This document shows positions 1 to 11,280 of a stretch of DNA of 64,000 bases, piece after piece; position 1 is the first letter of the stretch, and each line of letters opens with the position of its first letter. The position numbers were made by a program, and so were the translations under genes. Under the pieces are notes generated by a model. That model searched no databases. It saw only the letters and a list, made by a program, of their open reading frames with translations, and was not told the DNA's origin. Source of the stretch: Aquatica leii (Eukaryota > Arthropoda > Insecta > Coleoptera > Lampyridae); assembly GCA_035610365.1 (NCBI GenBank), contig CM069435.1, positions 63,299,389 to 63,363,388 of the forward strand. Direction: 5' to 3'.

Positions 1-278
1 ATCTGTTTTTGTATTTTTTTCGCATTTGGTTAAAAATTAAAGCAACTGAAAGTATTAAAAAATCTTGTATAATTAAGTGTTTATAAGTGTCGTCATTTTG
101 GTGCAAATTATTTTTACTAATCGAATTTGCAAAATTTACCGCGACTTTCTTTCGTTAATATAGATGAGTTTTTTATATTATTTATTGCTAAACTGCTATA
201 ATTTTCCAAATAAACAGGAATCATAGCGATTTCTTTTACAGCATCAATCGAGTAACCTATATTACAGACTGTTGATAG
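1..278. other. AT-rich flank, no gene seen
   Basis: I see no coding signal on either strand. The left arm of the long inverted repeat may begin inside this stretch, because weak similarity to the right arm fades out around here. Confidence 0.4.
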
Positions 279-714
279 CTTGTTATGTTAAAAATGTTTT
301 GGTATGATTGCATCGTATACGATTTATTCTGGGAACGCCCACTTCTCGCTACATTGGGAGGGATTGCTGTGACGTAAAAAAGTTTTGACATCGTAGTTTG
401 ATAAATGAAAAATCATCTAACCGGTGGCGGTGAAGTAGGGCGGACATCATTCAATCTTATATGCGCCCAATTATTTATGATTATTCACACGCATCCATGA
501 GAATATTGGGAGTAGTTTTTTACTACTTTTGTAAAAGTATTTATTAGGGTAAGCGTTGTTTCATGTTTTTGTGATTTAATTTAATTCTTCCGTAATTAAC
601 ATTAACGGGTTTTTGGACACCTACACGTGTTTCATCGCTGTGGAGATAGTAAAACTGGTTTATTTATTGAGAAAATTTCTATGATAATGTTACCTCATTT
701 TCGTTAAATATAAC

Positions 715-1145
715 AAAATTTTTAAGTATTGAATAAAATTTTAACCGAATTGGACGACTCACTTAATGCAATAATATAATATATTGATGGAATCTCGGCG
801 CATTTGATTTGTTTTTATTAATTTTATGAAGCAAGGAAAATTTACTTGTGATAACATCGTATATACGGCTTTGTTTATTTCAGCAAATTTTAAAAATTTT
901 CAATAAAGTGCCACTAGCTAGTCGCATGCTTCAAAGAAAAACTAAGCTGTAAGTATTATAATTCCTACTTTAATTCTTTGTATTTACGTTGTCAGTTGAT
1001 TGCACGTACGACTGGACGTACATAGTAGGTTGTTATTACAATTAATGAAAACAAATCAAATGCGCCGAGCTTCCCTCAAATTAATTATAATATTGCATTA
1101 AGTGAGTTCTTCAATACGGTTGGAATTTTATCTAATAGTGAAAGA
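715..1145. repeat. Nested inverted repeat (MITE-like)
   Basis: About 715-815 and 1045-1140 are reverse complements of each other. Shared landmarks are ACTCACTTAATGCAAT and CTCGGCGCATTTGATTTG, and the loop is about 230 bp. It sits just inside the left arm of the larger inverted repeat, so it is probably a separate insertion in the older element. Confidence 0.6.
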
Positions 1146-2592
1146 TTTTGAGATCTTGTATATATCACAAAATTTAAAATTGAAGATTGCGCTTGCAAAT
1201 ACTATCGAATCTAGCGAATTGGTCTGTGGTACTGCTGGACATCGAACCATTCGATTAGTTTGTTTGCGATACTGGTGTGAATTGGAGCCGGTGCGGGGAT
1301 CTTCCTTCTTCGCTTCGAGTGGGGCAGACATCTTACTAATTTAAAGTTTTGTAAGACACAGGTTAGGGCCTTCACGCGGTTCCTATTTGTGGAATTAAAA
1401 CAATAGAAAAATTATTATCTTCGAAGTAACCAGCGGTCCACTTGGTAGTTAACAAATTATTTTATTCTTTTGTTTGTTAATTAAGAATTTCAGTGTCTTC
1501 CCCCCTCTGGCGTTATCGTTTCATATACTGTGAAAGATTATGTACGTATTCCCTACTACAGAGCCACCAGAGATCCCGAATACCTTTTTCAAAAATTATG
1601 CGTTCTAATATTTAGTTAAGATTTTCGTTTAAGTTGTGACATCGATGGTTGAAGGCACGAGGCTAACAAATTTTTCTATAACAGGTTTCTTTTCTTTTAA
1701 ATAGTGTAAATGTGAAATAGTTCAATGACTTAGTTTATTTTTGCTTGTGCACTATTAAGTAACGCTGCTGCCAGTAATTTGCGCTTGTGCCTAACTAAAG
1801 ACTTTTAATTTATTTTGATTATGTTTTGCTTATACATTAGTAGATTGCTTTTAGGTAAATACTTCACTTTTGTGCCTGCTTTTGTGTTTTGCTTTGTTAT
1901 TTTTTGTTCATAACTTTGATTGAAACAAAAGAAAAGAAAAATGTCGGTTAATTTTGTATTGTTGTTACGGTGTAGTTATTTTTTGCATAAGTAGTCTTTA
2001 ATCGTTTTAGCCTGAATGCGCTCTCATAGCTATGCAAAGGTGAATTTCGGTAAGTAATTTTTGTTATTATACGTAGTAGCGTAATAGTTTTTTTGATACG
2101 TAGTAGGGATTGGTTCTTTTCTTTCTGACTTGGTTCATTGTGATAATTTTTATAGTGTAGTAGATTTTTATTTCTTACCAGACGAGGCCGTAAAACCTTT
2201 TTTTATTGTTGTTTAGCAATTGTTTTAAGTTACAGAACATGGGGTAATAAATAGTAATATTAATCTTAAATGTGGACATTTATTACCCTTGTAACCAGGG
2301 ATAATTTTAGGTAGGGTTCTCCTTTGATTTGTGAGAGAACTAAGTGCGGACAGCAACCAGTAGGGTGGTAATCTCCTGCAGACACTTGGTTGTATACCTG
2401 GCGCCCATTATTTCAAGTTCGGTTCAGTTTCGACCACTCGCCGACCTGAGCAGTCGTAGTTGACCATCGTTCTATCGTGGACTTTCTATTTCGGTTGTTT
2501 TGTTTTGTTCTCTTTTCTTTTTTTTTATAGGGTCTATTTAGAAAAAAAAGAAGTGTCGCAATCTTTAACGCAAGCGGCGTGACGTCATCATG
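1146..2592. other. Interior of the long inverted repeat, no gene seen
   Basis: No open frame here resembles a known protein. A short stem (GGGTAATAAA near 2245 against TTTATTACCC near 2278) and a pyrimidine-rich run near 2500-2530 are the only local structures. The composition is T-rich on the plus strand. Confidence 0.4.
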
Positions 2593-3182
2593 AAAAATTT
2601 ACCAATAAATGAATGAGGCTTACTACCTCCACATCGATGGAACACGTGTGGGTGTCCAGAATCCCGCTAATGAAAATTACGAAAGAATTAAATTAAATCC
2701 CAAAAACAGGAAACAACGCTTATCCCAATAAAAACTTTTACGAAAGTAGTAAAAATACCACGCTCAATACTCGCATGGATATGTGTGATTAATCCGACCG
2801 GATAAATAATTTTTCTTTCATTGAACTACGATGTGAAAACTTTTTGACGTCACAACAATCCTTTCCAAATTAGCGGGAAATGGACGTTCCAAAAATAAAT
2901 CTTATACAGTGCACAAACATCATACCAAGACACTTTTAACATAACAAATTACACCACGAAACTTACTACTCAATTTTCGAATCAAACAGAGTTAGTCGTT
3001 GTTTTTTTAAAGTACGAGATAATTCTCGTAGCAAGCTTACTTTATTTGAAAAAATTAATTTATTTAGTAAATAATGCAAACTTTAATATAACCGCAACTT
3101 TACATGTCTTAATGTCGGTGTACACGTGATCTGCAACTTTATTTTATTGTTTATTAGTTTACTATTTCTAATTCATTACAGA

Positions 3183-3762
3183 AATGAATAAAACTAGATT
3201 AGTTGCTTTAAAAGAAAAATTAAATCGAGATAGGGAGTAGCACATGCAAAATACGTAAAACAGAGAGAAGAAAATGAAAATAAAAAAGAACGTGAAAACT
3301 AGGGTATCAAATAGAAAAAATCAGAAAAAACCTGAGCTTTTCGCTACGGCATCACATTTGAAAGCAAGCGATGAAAAAGTTAATGTAATAAAAAAAACGT
3401 AACTTAGTTTAGAAAAGATGAAAATTATAAAGTGTTAAGAAGTAAAAGTAACAAACAATTTTGAGAAAATTTGAACCCAACCTTGAAAATTAAAAAGAAA
3501 GAAATCAAGCATTTAGTGCTAAAATGACAGAAAAGCGGCTAAAAAGAACAAAAGAAAAATAAAGCGTTACAGGAAAAAAAAAGAAAAATGCAGGTAAAAA
3601 ACGTAGCATCTATGTCTAATACAGATCAAAAACTTCAAAAAAAGAGACGTGAAGATGCAATTTTGAAGTATAGAAAAACTAAAATACGCGTAAACACTAT
3701 TAATAACGTTTTTAAAGTGAATTCACATCCGACTACAGATGATGAGACAGAATTACAATAGA
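3183..3762 (+). pseudogene. Lysine-rich coding relic, unidentified
   Basis: Starting at the ATG at 3183 the plus strand reads MNKTRLVALKEKLNRDRE before a stop. Similar highly charged Lys/Arg/Glu-rich peptide pieces continue in shifting frames to about 3760. This suggests a decayed coil-like protein, possibly an accessory protein of a mobile element, but low-complexity A-rich DNA can give the same impression. I assign no function. Confidence 0.2.
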
Positions 3763-3784
3763 TTTTTTTTAAATTTTATTCAAG

Positions 3785-6005
3785 GGGTGATTCGTCTAGA
3801 GCCCCTGCTCTGCGGTCTTCTTGGTTCTTTTGTGTACTTCTGATTTTTTAATCCCCCGATAGTTCTGTTTTGTCAATGAAATTTAGAAAATTATTCTAAA
3901 AGGCTTTTTCAACTCATGATCGGTTAGTTTCGGTTTCCCGATAATCGTTATGCGTTGCTTTTGGTATTCTTTAGGTTTCCTTAACTTTTGTGGACTCATA
4001 CTTGATAGTGCATTTTGAGTATTTGATTGTAGCTTTAGTGTGCTTATTCCGTGAAGAATTTTTCTATAGTGTACTATGTTCAGCTGCTAGTTTTTAACAC
4101 ACTAGTTAATAACAGCAACTTCAGCTTGAAAAGCCAACGCATATTTACCCATCGTAGCAAAAACTGATTTTTATGGTTTATATATTGTCGCACCGGTACC
4201 GTTGCAACTTTTGCTCACATCTGTTTACCAGATAGTTCTTTTAACCGCACCTGGCTAAATGTTTCTTATTCATTCGTCTCGTAACGTGATGGTATTATCA
4301 CTTTAAATTTTTTAAGATGTGATAATCCTTTGTGAAGTCGAATCTTGTAGTTAAGATTGTTTTCCGCAGCACGTTGTATATACCCGGTTTGTATGTCTCG
4401 GTAATTAACGTGTTTTCATTAATCTACAGTCTGTACGTATGTTGCTTGTCTTGCTTTCATCTTTACAACAAGATGTAAGGTTGAAAGTAAAAGTAGTGCT
4501 TCTATGGCTGCTGTGGGCGTGGTTCTTATTGCTTCTGTTATCGACATGTCATTCTCTTAACTTTGTCCAACTGAAAAACTTGTCTTAAATTTCTCGTTTG
4601 TAATAATGAGATTGTTGGTGTATAATAAAGTAAATACTTTTTTGTTTTTTAGTTCTGGTAGTAGACCGTCCATGACGACGCACTACAGAAAGAGTGACAG
4701 CACTCCGTTTTGTGGGCACCCGCCAGTCACCTTAGCTTTTACAGTGCTACCATACAAAGTAGCTGTTACCGTCATATTTCTGAGCATTGAGTTGACTCAA
4801 TTTTGCACTAGAGGTGTGATCTCTTTTTTCTTCATTGCTCTTGCAACGAATGTGTAAGTAGTATTATAATTATATGCGACTTTCGACTTAGACCGCGTCG
4901 TAGTTGAACACCCAGACTTTTTAGGCTTAGTTCTAGTATCTACATACTTGAGAACTACGGCGCAGGCTACCTAAAAATAGCGTATAATCGTAAATAAGAA
5001 AACCGCAAAAGCTTAAAATTCTGTATGTAAGTAGTAGTGTCAAATTCTCGTTAAATATCTAGAAAAGCACAATGCAACATCATTGTATTCGACTGAATTT
5101 TTGCATCTGCTTACTAGTTGATAAATTGTTAGCTAGCAAAGTTTTTGGGATTGGTATGCATACTGGTTTTTGTGCAGGTGCGAAACCTTTAGTGCCTCGT
5201 CCTGTATGTACTGCATTTAAGAAATTTACATATTGTGTTTCGAAGAGTTACAAAATATTTTTACAGTTAATGGGATACATTTTATTTCCTGGAGACTGAA
5301 AGAGTTTAAACGTATTGATTCCCCATTCTAAGTTTTTAGAAAGCTGCCCGTTTGTTTGGTATTTCTAGGTCTTGATGCTTAAGAACTTCAGTTAATGATG
5401 AACCCATAAAGTGTTTTTGCAGTAGTTCCTCCAAAGTACTTTTAACTGAGCTCGTAAACTTTCTGCTTTCGGTCACAAAGAACCGATGTACGGTCCTTGC
5501 TTAAAGTTTTTTGGAGGCGAAAGCATGTAAACTTGTTTTTTATATTTCTCTAAGAGTTGCTTTTGTAATGGCAACATTGTAGGTCGTAAAACTGGTTTTG
5601 TATTTGTCCCAGGCTCCGCTCTTTTTGGTTGTGTTAAATAGGCTGCTAACGGTTAGAGTTTCGTTGAACAACTTCCTGTCGGTTTTTTTTCAAGTTTCTG
5701 TAGTTACTACGTGTTTCTCCTCTGATTTAATAATAAATCGAATGTATCTATAGTCAGATAAAAATTGTTCCTCTAATACATGCCAGATTTTTATCATTTT
5801 GCTCGCCTTTGAACTAGCGATTGTAAGGTTATTAACTTCGCTGCCTGACACGGTTATATACGTAGGCGCATCTGCGTTGTTTATTATATCAGCAGCTAAA
5901 AATAACAAAAAGAAAGTTATAGTAAATCCTAGTAAGCTTCAAACTGTTAGAAATACCAAAAAGGTTTTTTATGCAAATCTACTTCAACATCTGGTTTTGT
6001 AAAAC
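3785..6005 (-). mobile_element. R1-like LINE relic (endonuclease and reverse transcriptase)
   Basis: The minus strand carries successive pieces of an R1-clade non-LTR retrotransposon ORF2 in 5' to 3' order as coordinates fall. The C-terminal end of the endonuclease domain is at about 5908-5690 (ending WHVLEEQFLSDYRYIRF). The start of the reverse transcriptase is at about 5350-5080 (FKLFQSPGNKMYPIN, then CIPIPKTLLANNLS). The RT core is at about 4800-4620 (GSTVKAKVTGGCPQNGVLS). A downstream segment at about 4560-4430 reads ITEAIRTTPTAAIEALL, typical of R1-like elements. Stops and frame changes are frequent, so the copy is dead. The 5' half is missing. A hairpin MITE copy (about 4865-5035) interrupts the RT region. 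Confidence 0.75.
4865..5035. repeat. Fold-back MITE copy 1, inside the LINE
   Basis: The sequence GACCGCGTCGTAGT followed by ACACCCAGACT, and a later AACCGCAAAAGCTTAAAATT, match the hairpin element at 32062-32170 and its flank. LINE coding similarity stops at about 4860 and resumes at about 5040, so this copy inserted into the LINE. Only one hairpin arm is well preserved. Confidence 0.6.
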
Positions 6006-8584
6006 GATGTTAAAGAGCTTAACGAATAACGATTACACTTGGCCAAAAATAGAAAATTTTAAAATTAAACATTTTTGCTACTTTTGCTTATGAGGCAGTA
6101 AAGTAGACACAATGAAACTTAAAAAAAAAATTTATTTAATGTAAATCGACAAGGTTCAGTTAATGGCTCTGGTCATTTTATACCAATTTGGCTTAGTTGC
6201 TCTTATTTGAAGAAAATTTAAGCAATTGACTTAAATTTATAATAATACATTTTAAATAGAAGATTAAATAATCCTCGATGCGCAGTTGTTTGTACAATGT
6301 CGCTCAAATAAACGCGATTAACTTATTGTTTTAGTTTTTGTTAGGAGACAAATGATTTCCAAGTATAAAAATCTTGAAACTTTTATGTTCTTTACATCTA
6401 CAGTGTTTTTATTTGGTTGTGCTACAGCATCTACAAAATCAGGAGAGTTGTAAGTTTTTTCTTGTTTTTTTAATGACAGCTCTACTTGATAACGGAAGCT
6501 GCCTGCTGACATATACAATGTCCTGCTTCAACAAAGTTAATGACAGTTTGTTCAGCATTTATATCATTTGAATTTTTGACGTACACAAGAAAACTTCAAA
6601 AACACCAATTTTTGTTTTGCTTTGAGCAATTATATAGCCAGATTTTTATTTTTACGTGTTGCCTAAAAACCATAGAACTCACTAGCAATATCTTCTTCAT
6701 CTTTTCCGTTTATGCTATCAGGCCAAAAAATTGCAAATAGTTTCACCTGGGTTTTTTTTTCTAAAGGCACAAAACTCTCATTGTAAACTAAAAATTTCTT
6801 TGTAAATATAACTTTTTTAAATGTGTTCAATCTTGGAAATGTAATGAGTTTCTCTAAATTACCGAAATAATAACAATTACTTTTATCATTTACCTTTGCT
6901 TATTGTCGGTATAGCTTACCTGATTCTTTGACCAAATCAGTATGAACTTTCTAAGAAGTTATCTAACTGAAGATTGTCTTCTTTATGTTAGTAAATTCTC
7001 ATGTTTTCACAGATCTCGCATTTTTTGTTACCAAGTCTCTCAAAAGATATGTTTCTTTTTTTTTACTTGGCAAAAATATTTATGCATTATAAAACGTTAT
7101 AACGTTGAAAAATTTCTGTAGAAAATTTGCATTTTTACTAAAATATTCTTAGACAAGTATTGAATATTCCGTCGCGTCGGTAATCTAAATGAACAAAGTT
7201 GTAAGACTCAATATGCTCATCTATTTTACTTTTCTGGATAAAATTTTGTCTGCTAATGGTCTTATGCTGCTTTTTTGTAAACGAACCTATCATTAGTTGG
7301 TTTATAACCCAGAGTATTTAAATAAAAATGTTTACACACATAATTTAGTTTCCTCAAGGATACTTTTCAGGGTGTATTTAAAAACATTATGTGTATTATA
7401 ATAGGAGTGTTTTGCCCTTTTTGTGATTCTTGTCTTAATTATCAGACATTCATAAAAGTTTAATAGAAATGCTGTCTTTCAGTATAACAACTTTCAGAAC
7501 TGTTTATTTAGTTTATTTCTTAGATTTTCTGAAAAGAAAAATGCACATTTCATTTTACATTTATTACTATTACATGCCAAAAAATAGCATTCTACCAAAA
7601 TTTGAAAAACACTATAAACTTGAAAACAAGTCAACAATAACTTAACAAGAAAAGACTAACATACTTAAGTTGTCGGAGTATAGTCCTAACAGAACGTATC
7701 CTAAACAGATACATAACAACGGAAAACCAAAATAAGTATAATTGGAAACTGTTGACACTATTATAGAGTTAACAAAAGATTTAACAATTTTTATGTTTTC
7801 TTAAATTTTGTTATTAAAGTACAATAAAGTTTACGCAATCTTCGAAGCGTTATTAAAATCGGTTTTATAGTTAGTAAGAAATATGCTTTTTACTTACAGC
7901 ACAGCACGATGTGCTTTGAAATTCGTTGGGTAACAAAATACTAGTTTACAGTATTTACTAAACGATTCTTAGTGAAAAAATGATTCAACTTGATAACAAA
8001 TTTTATTTTTACATACAGTAAAAGTATAAAAAATCTAATAATTACAAAAACAAATTTCTTTTGCTAAAATTATTTTTCCTATATGTACTTAGTACTGAAA
8101 AAAATAACCAAAAATTGCAATGTTGTTATTTCTTTGTGTTATATCATTGTTTTTAACAATTAAATAAAACTGTTGGAATGCATAATGCATTTTTGAACAA
8201 ACATTGATGTAAGTGACATTTGCGTCTCCACCTAAAAACAGCATAGACAAAAATAATCTCAAGTTAACGTACAAATACTATTTATAACAAGCAACGTGCA
8301 CACATAGTATGTCAATAATATTTATTTTTTGAAACTCAGTCAGTTCGATTAAAGTAAATAAGCATATAATTATGTTTTTTTTTTACTTTTAAATAGTTTC
8401 TAAATTGTTTTCTTTAAATTTTTATTTCTGTAATCACCGATATAAATTAACAATATATGTATTTTTTAATGTCTTAGTAATGAGAACCATAAACAAAAAG
8501 ATTACCTGCTGTTAGATAAATATTTATTATACTTAATTTTTTTTATTAATTATGGTACATAGTAAAATATAAACTTTTATAATA
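6006..8584. other. AT-rich intergenic stretch, nothing recognised
   Basis: Only short open frames without family resemblance occur here on either strand. I see no tRNA, no clear repeat pair and no splice-linked coding exons. Confidence 0.4.
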
Positions 8585-9339
8585 TTAGGTGTTTCTCTTG
8601 TTTAAACTAACATTGCTTAGATCTTCAGTAGCAGTCATTGGCAAACTTTCCGCAATACTTGGAGACGATGGTTCAAGATCTATGTCTTTAGATCGTTTTA
8701 CGTTATTAAACGATAATTCGTTAGCAACTGCGGTAGGAACAATTAGCGATAATACGTTTGCGGGTACAATTTCATCTACTGAATATTGACTACTAACTGG
8801 ACATCTATCCAAATCCATAGGCAATCGTGATGGTTTGCATCCTTTAACAGAAAACGTAACCATTGTACGCGGATCAATAACCGTCGTAGTTTTAAAATGT
8901 ATTTCTGTTACGGTAATAGTGGGTCCAACAAGGCCTAAATATTCAGCCCATCCAACAACTTTCGTTTCATTAACCGGTGCTAAAACAACTTGACTTTGAT
9001 TTTTACTGATTATCTTTGGTTGTTCAACCAACTGTCTTCCTTTTCTAAAATTTAATTACATCTAAACTTTAAAAAAACGTACAAAACAATATCTTACAAA
9101 TGATTAGGGTATACTTCTCTTCCAATAAATTCAGGAAACGATTGTAAATTTCTGAGACCTCGGCATGGCGGTAAAGTAGCTTCCACATGTACACACGATG
9201 AAGGCATTATAGATGTTACCGTATCAGTTTGTATTTTGGTTTCTGTGTAAGTACGTCCAAACCAACGTGCTTGGCGCGCATTGTGTGAACTTTTACAAAG
9301 AATAAACGGAAGTAGCACTACAAACACTAACTGTCGCAT
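8585..9339 (-). CDS. Secreted protein of unknown function (two exons)
   Basis: Exon 1 is 9339-9098 and exon 2 is 9044-8585 on the minus strand. They join through a 53-bp GT-AG intron in phase 2 and give 233 residues. The start ATG at 9339 opens a hydrophobic leader (MRQLVFVVLLPFILC) typical of a signal peptide, and a TATAAATA box lies about 50 bp upstream (9387-9394). The mature part has four cysteines, in two segments that look alike: one near residues 35-60 (TVTSIMPSSCVHVE, then LPPCR) and one near 120-160 (ITVTEIHF, then GCKPS and DRCP). It has three possible N-glycosylation sites (NQS, NET, NVS). The C-terminal 60 residues are polar and look disordered. I do not recognise the family; a cuticle- or eggshell-associated secreted protein is possible but unproven. 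No neighbouring gene helps. Confidence 0.75.
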
Positions 9340-9386
9340 TGTAAACTTCACTTTTAAAAATAGCACTAGAAATGCCAATTTAGTTG

Positions 9387-9394
9387 TATTTATA
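9387..9394 (-). promoter_or_regulatory. TATA box of the secreted-protein gene
   Basis: On the minus strand this reads TATAAATA, 48-55 bases upstream of the ATG at 9339. Transcription starting about 30 bases downstream would leave a short 5' leader, which fits the choice of that ATG. Confidence 0.45.
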
Positions 9395-10235
9395 AGTTTT
9401 TAAGTAAAATTCTTCACCTTAACTACTGTTAAATGTGTCTGGGTTAGTTATCTAAAAAATGCAATTTGCGTTATCAGCAGAAGACATGCTTACATGATGT
9501 TTACGTACAACCGCATTTAGAAAGGAAAAGTGTTTTTTTTTCTTCGTATATTAATAAATATCTTATGGGTAAATATAAATTTGCTGTTGGTTTATTTTAT
9601 AGAGTGTTTATAGTAAAAGCAGGATAATTTTAACCTGAAAAGAGCTATAAAAATTTCGGTTTATTCAAAGATTATTTAGAAAACTTTTTTAACCAGTTTT
9701 AAGTTAAATAAATGCTTGAAATGGTCATTTCTTCAGTAAGTAAAGATTGTATGTATGTAAAATTATAGTATACATAGATACTGTATTTAAACAAAATAAT
9801 ATTTATTAAAAATAGTGTATTATTCAACGAGTTCGCGTTTAAATTGGAATGATCCGAATTAAAACTCACTCGCTGTAGAAATAAGTCAAATTTTCACAAG
9901 AACTAGTTGAATACGTTTCGTTTTGATAAGTTTTTTTTGTTATGTCAAAACCCGTTTAAAAATTATGCCATTTTCGAAGAATAAAAATATGTTTGCATTA
10001 ATTTTATGTTTTTACATAAATCTGCTAAGTTCTTTACACACATACTGTCATCTCATGTGATCGGAACAAGAATATTCTTGTGCCGTAAACTCCAGTCGAT
10101 CATAATTATAAATCCTGTTCTTTGGAAATAATTTGCTATTGTTGTTTTAATGACTTGAGAACAAGCGTTATTTTATTCGTATTCTATCAAATATGTTTAT
10201 CTTTAAATATAGTCAAAGTAATCCATATCTCTAAG
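9395..10235. other. Intergenic, nothing recognised
   Basis: AT-rich sequence with no open frame of note on either strand and no clear repeat structure. Confidence 0.4.
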
Positions 10236-10244
10236 GGGAGAAAT

Positions 10245-10360
10245 TGTAATAAAATATGATATTTATTTTCTTGAAGAAAAAAAATTAAAAAAAAAAATTT
10301 TTTTTTAAATTTAAAAAAAAAACATTATTGTGGATTGACTTCAAGAAAATAAATATCATA
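10245..10360. repeat. Palindromic hairpin element
   Basis: The arms AATATGATATTTATTTTC (plus TTGAAG) and CTTCAAGAAAATAAATATC flank a centre made of A-runs and T-runs. The arm match is essentially perfect over about 24 bp. It resembles a small fold-back MITE. Confidence 0.6.
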
Positions 10361-10538
10361 TTTTTTTATCTTTAAATGTTTGTTTTTGTTTTCTAAAGAA
10401 GCTAATCAGTTTTGTACGACAAACCGTCTATAATAAATTATTGGAGCTTTTTTATTATTGTTATTTTAACGATCATTTTGAGTGCTATCCTTTGTACAAA
10501 CTTTAAATAATTCGCAAAAGTACGCAAAAGAATAATAG

Positions 10539-11280
10539 TCAGTAATAAGCTATAGAGATGGATACGTTGAAAGCTGATTTTATATCCACGTAATTCAACT
10601 AAGTTTTGAATAAACCTTGGGCTAATATAAAATTAGCACTGTACTTCTACAAATGCATTGACAATCTTATAGCTTTATTTGTGGAAGCACAATAAAGTGT
10701 TCTCCTACTGCTGAAGAACTCTAAAAAGGCTAAACGGCCGTCCAGTAGTTCAATCTGGTGGCATTTTCACATTTGCATTGACATTGTTACCTTATCATGT
10801 TTATACGTTGTGATTTTAGCCAGCGGTTTATTCAAAACTTATTTGAATTACGCGGGTATAAAATTAGCTTTCAACGTTTCCATATCTATAGCCATTTACT
10901 TACTATTATTAATGCATAGTAAATTTATACTACGAGATGACTCTGCCATCGCATTTCACTCCTCATGATCACTTCATTTATTATTAGGACTGTCAGTGCA
11001 TTTGTGAAAGTACAGTAGAGTGTTCTCCCACTGCTGAAGAGCTCCAACAGGGCGAAACGGGCGTTCAATGGTTCACTCTGGCGGTATTTTTACATTTGCA
11101 TTAACCTTACAATGTTTATACGTGGTTAGTTTAGTCCGCGGTTTATTCAAAACTTATTTGAAGTACGCGGGTCTTTAATCAGCTTTCAACGTTTCCATAT
11201 CTACAGCCATTTACTTACTATTATTCATGCATGGTAAATTTATATTATGAGACGGCTCTGCCATCGTATTTTACTTATCA
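10539..11280. repeat. Tandem direct repeats with an inverted copy in front
   Basis: Two direct copies of a unit of about 280 bp lie at about 10681-10968 and 11005-11275, sharing for example GGTTTATTCAAAACTTATTT and GCTTTCAACGTTTCCATATC. A partial inverted copy (10539-10617) precedes them and pairs with 10824-10909 and with the equivalent part of copy 2. The units agree at about 85 percent by eye. No coding sequence is present. It may be a non-autonomous element with internal tandem repeats. Confidence 0.65.

Larger units (their letters stand above)
279..2960. repeat. Long imperfect inverted repeat (arms about 400 bp)
   Basis: The segment from about 279 to 710 reappears reverse-complemented at about 2593 to 2957. 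Matching landmarks include CTTGTTATGTTAAAA, TTTGGTATGAT, TTGTGACGTAAAAAAG and the stretch around GACACCTACACGTGTT. By eye the arms agree at roughly three quarters of positions, with small indels. The interior of about 1.9 kb has no recognisable coding sequence. This could be an old DNA transposon with long terminal inverted repeats or a fold-back element; the class is not determined, and no target duplication could be read. Confidence 0.6.

Noticed and set aside
1102-1344. Open frame of 80 codons on the plus strand and its 67-codon antisense partner
   Set aside because: It lies partly in the arm of a nested inverted repeat, has no family resemblance, and the antisense frame is equally open, so it looks like chance.
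2380-2410. TGGCGCCC near 2399 as a retroelement primer-binding site
   Set aside because: No LTR pair, gag or pol lies around it; the short match is likely chance.
4606-4857. Plus-strand open frame of 83 codons
   Set aside because: It is the antisense shadow of the LINE reverse transcriptase segment read on the minus strand.
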